Assembly (NCBI GenBank): GCA_020845495.1
Contig: JADLFM010000233.1
Location: 1-64,000 of the forward strand
DNA: 64,000 nt
Reading direction: 5' to 3'
Source of the DNA: Chloroflexota bacterium
GTDB taxonomy: Bacteria; Chloroflexota; UBA6077; JACCZL01
Shown: positions 53,494 through 62,299 of the stretch, in pieces
Layout of the letters: each line of letters opens with the position of its first letter
Position numbering within the stretch: the first letter of the stretch is position 1
Notes under the pieces: generated by a model
What the model saw: the letters and a program-made list of their open reading frames with translations, nothing else
What the model was told of the DNA's origin: nothing
Databases searched by the model: none
Made by a program: the position numbers and the translations under genes

Positions 53494-56412
53494 ATGAGCG
53501 TCGCGCAGGTGTCCGTTCGCCGGCCTCGGGGGAACGGTGCGCTGCGCCCGCGACCGCCGCTCCCCCCACCGGGCGAGGCCGTCCCGATTACACGGGCGGG
53601 CGGGGGGGGCTCGGGCGGGCCGCCCACCCAGGCCGTTGCTGCCGAGCGATTGGCCCTCGGCCGTGTCGCGGCGAGCCCGCGGGCTGGCCTGGTGCTCGGC
53701 TCGACGTTCGGGCTGATCGTCCTGACCGAAGCGGTGCTGGCCCTGGTGCCGTTCCTACGGCTCGTGGTCTGGGGGCTGACCGTCCTGACGGCGCTCGGGG
53801 CGAGCGTAGCCGGCCTGATGGCGGCCCACGCGGCGCGCGGCCGGGCTCAGCCGACCTGGCTGCTCGTCGGCGCGGCGACCGGCTCGATCTTCCTGGGCAT
53901 GCTGGCCCGCTGGGTGCCGGCCCGCGACGTGGTCGCGCCGCCGGCGTTCGGCCGCGACGATGCCGGATTCGTGGCGGCCGTGCTCTTCTTCGTCATCGCG
54001 GCGACCGTCCGGGTGGCTGGTGAGCGGACCAGCGCCCGTCGGGTCCGGCTGATCCTCGACGCCACCATTCTTAGCCTCTCGCCAGCAGTCGGAGTGCTCA
54101 TCCTCACCAGCTATTCCGACATCGCCGGCCCCAGCGAGGCGTACCTCTCGCCGGGTGCGCTACTCTACCTGTCGACCTACCTGACCACTGCCTACGCCAT
54201 GTTCTGGGTGACACGGCGCACCGCGTTCGCTCGGCCCACGTCACCGCAGGGGCTCCTGGCCTGGGGGACGCTCGCGATCGCCGGCGGCGCCGAACTGCAC
54301 GCCTGGCAGATGCTCCAGCTACCGGGCTGGCAGTGGGCGCTCGGGCAGCCGCTCTGGCTCGTCGGGCTGGGCGGGATCGCGCTCGGTGCGCTGACGGTGG
54401 CGCGGGTGCCGGATGCGGAAGTGGCGCACAGTCCACCCGAGGGCGACACGCGTGACGACAGCCGCCTGCGGATGATCCCGGCCCTCAGCGCCGGGACGCT
54501 CGTGTTTTTGGCACTGGCCGGCCAGGTGCTGACGAACCTGCCGCCGAAGGGCGAGTTGTTTCTCGGCTCGCTGGGGCTGTCAGTGCTGCTCACCTTCCGA
54601 CTGGTGCTGACGCTCGCCGAAAACGGCTGGCTGCTGCGTCGCCTGGAGACGTCTGGGCACGCCGAGGAGCGCCTGCGCGATCTGGGGCTAGCACTGAACC
54701 TCCAGGCCAGCCTGGAGATGGAGCGCGTGCTGGAGCTAGTCTGTCGGCAGGGCCGAGCTGCCCTCCGTGCCGACAGCGTGGTGATGTGGCTCGTCGACGG
54801 CGAGTCGGGCGAGATCCGGGTGGCTGAATCGGCCGGGGTCCGGCGCGATATCCTGCGCGACCGCCGCATCTCGATCCGCGACCGCCATGCACTGGCCGCG
54901 CGGGTCGTCCGAACGCGGGCGCCAGAGATCGTCCAGCACGCCCAGAACGCCCGCCGCAGCCACCCGCTGCTCACCGTCCTGCTCCGGTATCAGTCGATGC
55001 TCGGCGTGCCGCTGATTCGTCATCGCGAGACAATCGGCGCAGTCGTGTTCGGAAGCTCTCGGCACCCGGAGATGTTCCAGGACCGCGATCTTGCCAAGGC
55101 GGAGCTGCTGGCGGCTCAGGCAATGGTGGCGATGGAGAACGCCCGCCTCTACGGCGAGGCCCGCGGTCAGTTGGAAGAGACGACGGCGCTGTACGAGATC
55201 GCCCAGGCTGCCCGCGATACGCTCGACCCAGAAGGTCTGTCGCGCGCGCTTCTCGACATCCTCCGCGAGCGTGTCGGCTACGACCGCGCGACCGTCCTGC
55301 TGACCGAGGCAAGCTCGCCGATCATGCGGCCGATCGTGTCGGACGAGCGCGTCGCCGTCTCGACGACCGCCCGCCCGGCGGGCAGCGCGAACTATGGTTC
55401 CGGGTACGGGTCCAGCTACGGGCTGAGCACGTCGATGCTGCCATCGGTGCTGGCGAGCCAGGCGTATCGGGGCGGCGCGGCGATTCGACGCGCGCCGGAT
55501 GACGAGCAGCCGACCGCGATCCTGGCAGTTCCGCTGCTGCTCAAAGACGGCGCCATTGGGGTGGTGGAGCTAGAGCGCTCCGAGCGGCCGTTCGACGACA
55601 GTGACGAGCGGATCGGCGTAGCGCTGGCGAACCACGTGGCGCTGGCGATCAGCAACCTTCAGCTTGCCGAGCACGCCCGCGAGGTCGCCGCGCTCAAGAA
55701 GATCGATCGGCTGAAGACCGAGCTACTCTCGACCGTCTCCCACGAGCTACGGACTCCGCTCGGCTCGATCAAGGGGTACGCCACGACGCTGCTGGAGCAT
55801 GAGGATCTCCTCAGCCGTGAGGAGCGGCGCGAGTTCCTCGAGATCATCGACAGCGAGAGCGACCGGCTGGACGAGCTGATCCGTAACCTGCTCGACCTCT
55901 CGCGGCTGGAGGCCGGCGTCCTGCGCATCGACCGCGAGCCGACCGATCTCTCGGACGTCGCGCGGGCCTGCGTCCAGCGGGTTCAGCGTCTCACCAACCG
56001 CCACGTGTTGTCGATCGACTGGCCCTGTGATCTGCTTGCCGACGTCGACCCGCGCCGTATCGCCCAGGTCATTACGAACCTGCTAGAGAATGCCGTCAAG
56101 TACTCGCCTGATGGCGGGGACATCGTCCTCGCCGCCCAGGCGCAAAGCGGCCCGCAGGGGGCGCCGATTCTCCAGATCAGCGTGGCCGACCAGGGCGCTG
56201 GCATCCCTCAGCGTGACCTTCACCGCGTCTTCGACCGGTTCCACCGGGTCGAGGGCGAGATCTCGAAGCGCGTCGGCGGGACTGGCCTGGGCCTGGCGAT
56301 CTGCCAGCGGCTGGTCGAGGCGCACGGCGGAAAGATCTGGGTGGAGAGTCGGCTCGGGAAGGGCAGCACGTTCTATTTCACTGTTCCGCTCGTCAGGATG
56401 GAGGCACGATGA
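53494..56412 (+). CDS. Membrane-anchored two-GAF sensor histidine kinase (PhoR/HisKA type)
   Basis: A 972-residue kinase. After a Pro/Gly-rich N-terminus, residues about 65-370 contain seven to nine hydrophobic helices, an uncharacterised membrane sensor part. Two GAF domains follow (about 401-555 and 566-725); the second holds a Ser/Tyr/Gly-rich insert (NYGSGYGSSYGLS). The HisKA H box is LSTVSHELRTPLGSIKGYATTL with His750. HATPase_c has LLENAVKYSP, DQGAGIP and GGTGLGLAICQRLVEAHGG. Its TGA overlaps the ATG of the OmpR-type regulator, so the pair is coupled. The ATG at 53494 is preferred to a TTG at 53485; the ribosome-binding site is weak. Confidence 0.92.
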   Translation: MSVAQVSVRRPRGNGALRPRPPLPPPGEAVPITRAGGGGSGGPPTQAVAAERLALGRVAASPRAGLVLGSTFGLIVLTEAVLALVPFLRLVVWGLTVLTALGASVAGLMAAHAARGRAQPTWLLVGAATGSIFLGMLARWVPARDVVAPPAFGRDDAGFVAAVLFFVIAATVRVAGERTSARRVRLILDATILSLSPAVGVLILTSYSDIAGPSEAYLSPGALLYLSTYLTTAYAMFWVTRRTAFARPTSPQGLLAWGTLAIAGGAELHAWQMLQLPGWQWALGQPLWLVGLGGIALGALTVARVPDAEVAHSPPEGDTRDDSRLRMIPALSAGTLVFLALAGQVLTNLPPKGELFLGSLGLSVLLTFRLVLTLAENGWLLRRLETSGHAEERLRDLGLALNLQASLEMERVLELVCRQGRAALRADSVVMWLVDGESGEIRVAESAGVRRDILRDRRISIRDRHALAARVVRTRAPEIVQHAQNARRSHPLLTVLLRYQSMLGVPLIRHRETIGAVVFGSSRHPEMFQDRDLAKAELLAAQAMVAMENARLYGEARGQLEETTALYEIAQAARDTLDPEGLSRALLDILRERVGYDRATVLLTEASSPIMRPIVSDERVAVSTTARPAGSANYGSGYGSSYGLSTSMLPSVLASQAYRGGAAIRRAPDDEQPTAILAVPLLLKDGAIGVVELERSERPFDDSDERIGVALANHVALAISNLQLAEHAREVAALKKIDRLKTELLSTVSHELRTPLGSIKGYATTLLEHEDLLSREERREFLEIIDSESDRLDELIRNLLDLSRLEAGVLRIDREPTDLSDVARACVQRVQRLTNRHVLSIDWPCDLLADVDPRRIAQVITNLLENAVKYSPDGGDIVLAAQAQSGPQGAPILQISVADQGAGIPQRDLHRVFDRFHRVEGEISKRVGGTGLGLAICQRLVEAHGGKIWVESRLGKGSTFYFTVPLVRMEAR

Positions 56413-57113
56413 ACGCGAGCAAGAAGACCTCGGTACTGGTTGCGGACGACGATCCGCGCCTGCTCAAGCTCGTCCAACGCAACCTGGAGATCAACGGCTA
56501 CCGGGTTGTCACCGCGATGGACGGGACGAACGCTCTCAAGATGGCCGAGGGCGAGGAGCTCGATCTCCTGCTGCTGGACATCATGATGCCCGGGATGGAT
56601 GGCCGCGACGTCTGCCGACGGGTCCGCGAGTTCTCGACCGTCCCAATCATCATGCTGACGGCGCGCGAGGCCGAAGAGGACAAGGTGTCCGGGCTGGACG
56701 CTGGCGCCGACGACTACCTGACCAAACCGTTCGGCTCGATGGAGTTGCTGGCCCGGGTCCGAGCGGCACTTCGCCGCTCCCAGCTTTCCAGCGCCGAGCA
56801 TGGCCAGCCGGTCTTCGAGACCGGTGAGCTGGAAGTCGATTTCGCACAGCAGCTTGCACGGGTGCGCGGCGAGCAGGCCGCGCTCACGCCAACCGAGTTC
56901 CGGATCGTCAGTTTCCTGGCCCGCAACGCCGGGCGAGTGGTGACCCAGGCCGACCTGCTCACGAAGGTCTGGGGGCCGGAGTATAAGGACGAGGCCCACC
57001 TGCTGCGGGTGAACATCGCGCGGTTACGGGCCAAGATCGAGCCGGACCCGGCTCGACCAGTCTACATCACCACGCGCCCCGGCATCGGCTACACCCTGAA
57101 CAAGCTCGCCTAA
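56409..57113 (+). CDS. OmpR/PhoB-family response regulator
   Basis: A 234-residue regulator: receiver with the acidic cluster Asp13-Asp15, phospho-acceptor Asp57 in LLLLDIMMPGMDG, the Thr and Lys of ADDYLTKPFG, and a C-terminal winged helix (EFRIVSFLARNAGRVVTQADLLTKVWG, then HLLRVNIARLRAKIE, ITTRPGIGYTL). It overlaps the kinase gene by 4 nt (ATGA), so the two are a cognate pair translated together. The transcript closes with the hairpin at 57151-57190. Confidence 0.94.
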   Translation: MNASKKTSVLVADDDPRLLKLVQRNLEINGYRVVTAMDGTNALKMAEGEELDLLLLDIMMPGMDGRDVCRRVREFSTVPIIMLTAREAEEDKVSGLDAGADDYLTKPFGSMELLARVRAALRRSQLSSAEHGQPVFETGELEVDFAQQLARVRGEQAALTPTEFRIVSFLARNAGRVVTQADLLTKVWGPEYKDEAHLLRVNIARLRAKIEPDPARPVYITTRPGIGYTLNKLA

Positions 57114-57150
57114 CCTGGTGCGGCGCTAACACCAGAAGCGGCTCATACCG

Positions 57151-57190
57151 GCAGTGCGGGCGATGACGGTCGTGTCATCGCCCGCACTGC
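57151..57190. terminator. Perfect 17-bp hairpin between convergent genes
   Basis: GCAGTGCGGGCGATGAC (57151-57167) and its exact complement (57174-57190) enclose GGTCGT. It lies between the stop of the OmpR-type regulator (plus) and the stop of trxB (minus), where it could end transcripts from both sides. No T tract on either side. Confidence 0.72.
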
Positions 57191-57234
57191 TCGGCGCTCA
57201 TGGCAGCCAGGAGCGTTCGGGGCGCCTCCAGACG

Positions 57235-58257
57235 TCAGCCGCCGTAGACCGCGGCTTCGGCCTCCTCCTCAGTGAGCGGAGCGCCGTCCGTGGAACCCCA
57301 GTCGAGCGCGACGTCGCCGGTCAGGAACTCCTCGGCGTCCAGCGCGGCCATACAGCCGTCGCCGGCTGCCGTGATCGCCTGACGATAGCGGTGGTCGCGG
57401 ACGTCGCCGGCAGCGAAGACCCCCGGTACGTTCGTCTCGGTGTGCTTCGTCGTCAGGATGTACCCGACGTCGTCCATGTCGATCGTGCCTCGGAACAGTT
57501 CGGTGTTCGGGCGGTGCCCGATGGCGATGAAGACTCCCTGGGTCGGGTGCACGCGCTCCTCGCCGGTCTTCGTATCCTTCAGCCGAACCGCGTCCACACC
57601 GTGCTCGCCGAGGATCTCGGTCACCACGCTGTTCCAGGCGAACTCGATCTTCGGGTTGTTGTGGGCCCGCTCCTGCATGATCTTCGAGGCCCGCAACTCG
57701 TCGCGGCGATGGACCATCGTCACCTTCGTCGCGTAGCGGGTCAGGAACGTCGCTTCCTCGACGGCCGTGTCGCCGCCGCCGACCACGACAACGTCCTTCT
57801 CGCGGAAGAAGAAGCCGTCACAGGTCGCGCAGGCCGACACCCCGCGCCCCTGGAGCCGCTTCTCCGACTCCAGGCCCAGCCAGAGTGCCGAGGCGCCGGT
57901 CGCGATGATGACGGCCCGGCCGCGATAGGCCTCATCACCGACGTACAGCGTGTACGGGCGCTTCGAGAGGTCGACGCGGGTCACGTCGTCCTCGACGAGC
58001 TCGGTCCCAAAGCGCAGCGCCTGCTCGCGCATCTGGTCCATGAGGTCCGGCCCCATGATGCCGTCTCTGAAGCCGGGGTAGTTCTCGACCTCGGTGGTCA
58101 GCATCAACTGGCCACCTGGCAGGCCGCCCTTTTCCAACCCCGTGAAGAGCAGTGTCTTGAGGGCAGCCCGCGCCGAATAGATCGCCGCCGTCCAGCCGGC
58201 CGGCCCGGACCCGACGATCAGCACGTCCCAGAGCGTACGCGTCCTGTTGTCAGTCAT
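57235..58257 (-). CDS. trxB: Thioredoxin-disulfide reductase
   Basis: A 340-residue FAD/NADPH enzyme that reduces thioredoxin. FAD loop [10 protein letters not shown], redox pair Cys143-Ala-Thr-Cys146 in [15 protein letters not shown] loop [11 protein letters not shown] with HRRDELRAS, and the FAD-closing [28 protein letters not shown]. The last 30 residues ([26 protein letters not shown]) are an acidic tail beyond most homologues. Together with the PrxQ-type peroxiredoxin at 49086 it supports a thioredoxin-based peroxide defence; no thioredoxin gene is in the window. GGAGTGACCGAG precedes the ATG. Confidence 0.94.
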   Translation of the reverse strand: MTDNRTRTLWDVLIVGSGPAGWTAAIYSARAALKTLLFTGLEKGGLPGGQLMLTTEVENYPGFRDGIMGPDLMDQMREQALRFGTELVEDDVTRVDLSKRPYTLYVGDEAYRGRAVIIATGASALWLGLESEKRLQGRGVSACATCDGFFFREKDVVVVGGGDTAVEEATFLTRYATKVTMVHRRDELRASKIMQERAHNNPKIEFAWNSVVTEILGEHGVDAVRLKDTKTGEERVHPTQGVFIAIGHRPNTELFRGTIDMDDVGYILTTKHTETNVPGVFAAGDVRDHRYRQAITAAGDGCMAALDAEEFLTGDVALDWGSTDGAPLTEEEAEAAVYGG

Positions 58258-58571
58258 GATGCTCGGTCACTCCGCCATCCTCAAATGGGCTCGCGTCAGC
58301 CGGCCATGCCGCCGAGCGCTCCTGGCGTCTCATTGTGCTGGGCAGCAGTCGTCTCACACCAGGACCGGCCAGCGTCCGGTTCGCCCACCAGGGGAGAACA
58401 GTATACCCCTCCCTCGTATTCCCACACATGCCATCGCCTCGTTGCCCCGCTCGTCGGTGCAGGAGATATGCCCGCCCCGATTCAAAAGTGCGTACCTGTG
58501 GCGAGGATGCGTGTAGCCCGTCGTCGCGCAGTTCGCTGCAACAATCTGACCGAGCACCGCGCAGGGTCCGA
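58258..58571. other. Intergenic gap
   Basis: These 314 bp between the minus-strand trxB and methyltransferase genes hold no recognisable gene. Confidence 0.4.
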
Positions 58572-59675
58572 TCAGGGGATGAGTCGATAGAATCGGAAGA
58601 GATCGTGCTCGATGGGCAGGCTCTCGGTGTCCCTGAACCCGGCCTCGAGCGCGTACTGGTGCAGGGTGGCTGGACGCATGACCGTCCCCGTCGCCGCCGA
58701 TGGCTGCTCGGCCATTCCGGCTGGTAGGCAGCAGAGCGTACTGAAGCCGTAGAACAGGCGCTCCAGGTCGTCGCCCGGTGCGGTGAAGGTCTCGGCCACG
58801 CGCTCGTCCATGATGAGGACGGCGCCGCCATCGGCTAGAAGGCCACGCATGCGTCGCAAGGCCTCCACTGGTCTGGTCAGATCGTGGAGCATCTCGAAGC
58901 CCACCACCAGGTCATAGCGGCCCGCCAGACTCGGATCCGCTACATCGCGGACCTCGAAGCCTACGCGATCGATCACCCCATGCTCGGTGGCATTCGCCCG
59001 GGCGAGCTCGACTGACGGCTCATCCAGGTCGAACCCATCCACGCGGGCCTTAGGATAGGCCTTCGCGATGGCGATACTGGACCAGCCGGCACCGCACGCG
59101 ATGTCCGCCACTCGCGCGGCCGGCTCCGCGCCGAGTCGCGCATGGATGTCGGCGACCTGGGGCAGCCACTCCGTCGCCAGCAGGTTGAGAAAAATCGGGC
59201 GGTTTTGCTCGGCCTGGCCCTCGCGGGCATCCGCCCCATAGTCCGCCCACGAGACGCCGCCACCCGTCCGGAACGCATCGAGCACCCTGGGCATGGCTCC
59301 GCCGAGGGCGGTGGCAAAGCGGCCGGCGTAGGCAAGATAGGAGAGGCTATCGCGGTCTAGCAGCACCTCATCATGGCCGGCTGGGAGCGAGTAACGCCTC
59401 TCCGTGGCGTTATGACCGAGATCGTCGGTCTCCAGGATACCGGTGACTGCCTGTTGCTCCAGCCACTCCCGCGCGTAGCGCTCGTCGATGCCGGCCCGTG
59501 CTGCAAGCTCGGCCGCACGTGCCGGGCCGCCTTCCGCGAGCGAGCGATAGAGGTCGAGACGATCGCCCAGGTAGACGTTGAAAAGGTCCATCGATCCCAG
59601 GATGGCCTGGAAGAGACGGCCGGTAAGTTCATCGCGTCGCTCGGCTACCTGCTCGGCTGTACGCCCATGCGCCAT
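58572..59675 (-). CDS. SAM-dependent class I methyltransferase with N-terminal winged helix
   Basis: A 367-residue protein. The N-terminal 100 residues form a dimerisation/winged-helix region like that of O-methyltransferases and of the mycobacterial Rv2258c-type proteins (ELAARAGIDERYAREWLEQQAVTGILE). The methyltransferase core has motif I ADIACGAGWSSIAIAKAYPKARVDGFDLDEPS, motif II-like YDLVVGFEMLHDL and the C-terminal beta strands with GFRDTESLPIEHDLFRFYRL. The acceptor is unknown. GAGGAGG stands ahead of the ATG. Confidence 0.9.
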   Translation of the reverse strand: MAHGRTAEQVAERRDELTGRLFQAILGSMDLFNVYLGDRLDLYRSLAEGGPARAAELAARAGIDERYAREWLEQQAVTGILETDDLGHNATERRYSLPAGHDEVLLDRDSLSYLAYAGRFATALGGAMPRVLDAFRTGGGVSWADYGADAREGQAEQNRPIFLNLLATEWLPQVADIHARLGAEPAARVADIACGAGWSSIAIAKAYPKARVDGFDLDEPSVELARANATEHGVIDRVGFEVRDVADPSLAGRYDLVVGFEMLHDLTRPVEALRRMRGLLADGGAVLIMDERVAETFTAPGDDLERLFYGFSTLCCLPAGMAEQPSAATGTVMRPATLHQYALEAGFRDTESLPIEHDLFRFYRLIP

Positions 59676-60068
59676 GATGACTGCCTCCTCGTGTGGCTGC
59701 GCCGCATCATCTCGCGAGTCAGGCCAGGAAGATCCTACGGCTCTCGAAAAGCCTCAGACCTCGTCACGTAGTCTGGGCCACGGCCAGCCACACGTTCGAT
59801 TGCGCCGTACCCCGAACGACTGAGGATCCGAGGTGGGGTTCGCACTACGACAGGAGTCGAGCTTCAGAGCGTTGCCCAGCAGTGTAATCGCCCCATCGTC
59901 GCTCCATCGAAGATTTGCTCTCCCCCGGCGACGTCCATTGCTGGACCCCGGACCCTCTGGCGGTGCGTACTCTCAGATCCTCGCTCGCCCACAGGGGGTG
60001 GCGCAGTGGAACGCCTGACGTGCGTCGCAGGCCTGCCAGCCATCAGAGATGCCGGCTGCGGGACAGGG
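59676..60068. other. Intergenic region without a gene
   Basis: These 393 bp between the methyltransferase and MFS genes, both on the minus strand, hold no protein-like frame. No repeat was noticed. Confidence 0.45.
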
Positions 60069-61292
60069 CTATTCATCGGCCAACCTGACGCCGCGCGCGC
60101 GGCCGGCGCGTGACCAGATGGCCACTACGGCCGCGCATCCGACCAGCGCGCAGGCGCCGAGCATCGCGGCGCCAATGGTCGTCGCCTGAGCCAGGATGCC
60201 AAGCGCGAGCCCGAAGGAGATCTCGCCGGCGTACTCAGCCTGGGAGAGCAACGATTGCACGGTCGCGCGCACGTCGCTCGTCGTGCGCCGATTGACCCAG
60301 ATCACGCCAACCGTACGCGTCACCGGCCACGCCATGCCGGCCACGACCAGCACACCTGCCATCCCGATGACGTCATCGATTGCACGAGCCAGCACGAGGA
60401 GGCCGAACGCTCCGACGATGCAGGCCACCGCATATGCACGCGGCGCAGCGTCCGGGTCGTCAATATGCGCCTCGACGAGGCGTAGTGCAAGCGCGGCCAC
60501 TCCCAGGGTCGCGAGACCAAGAGCGGTCAGCCAGACGATCGGCTGAGCTTTCTCCGCCAGACCGAGCTCCAGCAGGTGCCTGGGGTACAACCGGCCGAAC
60601 CCTTCCTCAGCGCCGTTCAGGAGGAGGGTGGCCACGAAGACGAGCACGATCTCGCGGTCTCGGCGGGCCAGCGCCACGCCGCGGCGGGCGATCGCCAGCG
60701 ACGCGTGCCAGCGGTGCCCGCGGGTTGGCGTGAACCCGTGCTCGCTGAAGCGCACCGCGACGACCAGGCCGAGTACCATCATGGCAAGACCCGAGCCAAC
60801 AATCGCCGTGCTGAGGCTCGTCGCCCAGGCGAGCGAGCCGAAACCGACGATGCCACAGGCGGCGCCTACCTGCCCCCAGCGAGCGCTGGCCGTCAGGACA
60901 CTGGCGACGCGGTCCGGCCGGCCGAGTTCATCGGTGAGCCAGGCGACCTCGGCACCGCTCGAAAACGTCCAGCCGAGCCCCCAGAGCATTTGTGTCATGA
61001 CGAGCGCCGGGAAGCTCGCGTGCAGGCCCGTGGCGATCATCCCGACGCTCATCACAAGATGGGCGAGCACGAGCGACCATTTGCGGCTGATGGTATCGGC
61101 CAAGACCCCGGTTGGCACCTCGAACACCAGAGCGGTGATTCCCTGGGCGGTGCCCAGGAACACGAGCTGGAATGCGGACAGGTCGGCTTCGGTGACGAGG
61201 TACAGGCTCGTCACGAGCCAGTAGCCGTGATGGAAGACGGCCCGCATCCAGATCCAGCGCTGGAAGGTGACTGCGATGTCGCGGTCAGGCAC
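60069..61292 (-). CDS. Twelve-helix MFS transporter
   Basis: A 407-residue membrane transporter. Motif A is visible as GVLADTISRKWSLVLAH between helices 2 and 3, and helix 4-5 has MLWGLGWTFSSGAEVAWLTDELG, typical of a subgroup near tetracycline/macrolide-type exporters. The two halves are separated by a basic loop (RHLLELG/ARRDREIV). The substrate is unknown. GTG 61292 lies 6 nt behind a TAAAAT box, so the message is probably leaderless like that of the DUF1232 gene. Confidence 0.87.
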   Translation of the reverse strand: MPDRDIAVTFQRWIWMRAVFHHGYWLVTSLYLVTEADLSAFQLVFLGTAQGITALVFEVPTGVLADTISRKWSLVLAHLVMSVGMIATGLHASFPALVMTQMLWGLGWTFSSGAEVAWLTDELGRPDRVASVLTASARWGQVGAACGIVGFGSLAWATSLSTAIVGSGLAMMVLGLVVAVRFSEHGFTPTRGHRWHASLAIARRGVALARRDREIVLVFVATLLLNGAEEGFGRLYPRHLLELGLAEKAQPIVWLTALGLATLGVAALALRLVEAHIDDPDAAPRAYAVACIVGAFGLLVLARAIDDVIGMAGVLVVAGMAWPVTRTVGVIWVNRRTTSDVRATVQSLLSQAEYAGEISFGLALGILAQATTIGAAMLGACALVGCAAVVAIWSRAGRARGVRLADE

Positions 61293-61304
61293 GTAAGAAT
61301 TTTA
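61293..61304 (-). promoter_or_regulatory. Minus-10 element giving a probable leaderless transcript
   Basis: On the minus strand TAAAAT (61304-61299) is followed by TCTTAC and the GTG of the MFS gene. The 6-nt spacing equals that at the DUF1232 gene. No clear -35 hexamer. Confidence 0.5.
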
Positions 61305-61456
61305 GGGCGGGCTCTGATGCGGATCGGTCAGCGAAGGGCTCAACGGCAAGGGCTCCGCAGGCATGCGTGCCACGTCGTCACCCCCTGGGGCGTGGAGTCG
61401 CTCTCGCGGCGACTCACCGGGGGTTGGACAGTCGACGGTCCGACGACCACGCGGCC

Positions 61457-61603
61457 GGTCAGCGAACGGGCGCGACCGGGCAGCGAACGGGAGTGACCGG
61501 GCAGCGAACGGGCGCGGCCGGGCAGCGAACGGGCGCGGCCGGTCAGCGAACGGGCGTGGCCGGTCAGCGAACGGGCGCGAACGGTCAGCGAACGGGCGCG
61601 AAC
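61457..61603. repeat. 21-bp tandem repeat, seven copies
   Basis: Units that begin GGTCAGCGAACGGGCGCG are repeated with small variations from 61457 to 61603 (GGTC/GGGC and CGCGACC/AGTGACC/CGCGGCC/CGTGGCC/CGCGAAC forms), with decayed parts on the right up to 61625. It lies between the MFS gene start and the end of the DegT-like fragment. The Arg/Ala/Asn/Gly peptides it encodes on the plus strand are chance products. Confidence 0.93.
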
Positions 61604-61629
61604 GGGAGTGACCGGGAGCGACCGGGCAG

Positions 61630-62028
61630 TCAGCCGGCAGCAGGCGCCGCGTCGGCGGGCCGCGTCAGGTAGTGCATGACCTTCGCCACGGCCAGCACGA
61701 GGTGATCCTGCTCCTCATCGCTATAGCCCACGTCGAACGGGAGCAGCACGACGTTCGGGGCGGCGCTGGCCAGGCACGGCACGCACTCGGCCGTCATCGC
61801 CGCGGCGAACGTCGCCCGGTCGACCCAGGTAGGCAGCGTCACCGTGACCGCCCAGGCGCCGGCTTCGACGGTCGGGCGCTCATCTACCAGGAGCGCTGGC
61901 GTCTCCCGCGCGATGCCACGCGCAACCCGGCGCGCCAGTCGGCCAGCACGGACTCGGTCGAGCCAGCCCGTGCGAGCAGCCCGCGATGGTTGCAGTGGCT
62001 CCCCTCGGACCGGCTGACCGCCGGTCAA
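61630..62028 (-). CDS. DegT/DnrJ-aminotransferase C-terminal-like fragment
   Basis: A 132-residue frame. From about residue 55 it reads like the small C-terminal domain of fold-type I sugar aminotransferases: AWAVTVTLPTWVDRATFAAAMTAECVPC, then a turn, PFDVGYSDEEQDHLVLAVAKVMHYL. The large PLP-binding domain with the catalytic Lys (about 270 residues) is missing both upstream and in other frames. It is either a remnant of a DegT-type gene or a stand-alone domain. The first 45 residues are Arg/Ala-rich and may not be coding, so the start is uncertain. Confidence 0.55.
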   Translation of the reverse strand: MTGGQPVRGEPLQPSRAARTGWLDRVRAGRLARRVARGIARETPALLVDERPTVEAGAWAVTVTLPTWVDRATFAAAMTAECVPCLASAAPNVVLLPFDVGYSDEEQDHLVLAVAKVMHYLTRPADAAPAAG

Positions 62029-62299
62029 GGCGAAGGCTCAGAAACTGTCCCACCGCCTGACGCTAGCCGTTCCGGCCCGCTCGGCGGCTTGCAGGCCGTC
62101 GTCACGCAGGCCGCCCATCAGGACTGGCCCCACGCGCGGGTGTTACCTGGCCAGGCAACGAGAGGAACAGTCAGGGTAGCAGTGAACGGAGCAGCCACGA
62201 CGCCTCCTGGCCAGAGCGGCCACGTCCAACCCTACCGGCTGTCACACCACTCCGTCAAGCTGCGAGCCATGCCCGCGTCACCCTCTACTTCCAACTCGC

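Noticed and set aside
57154..58590. 478-residue plus-strand frame
   Set aside because: Antisense of trxB, whose redox and nucleotide-binding motifs are all present on the other strand.
61457..61603. CRISPR array
   Set aside because: The 21-bp units are directly adjacent with no unique spacers, and no cas gene is nearby.
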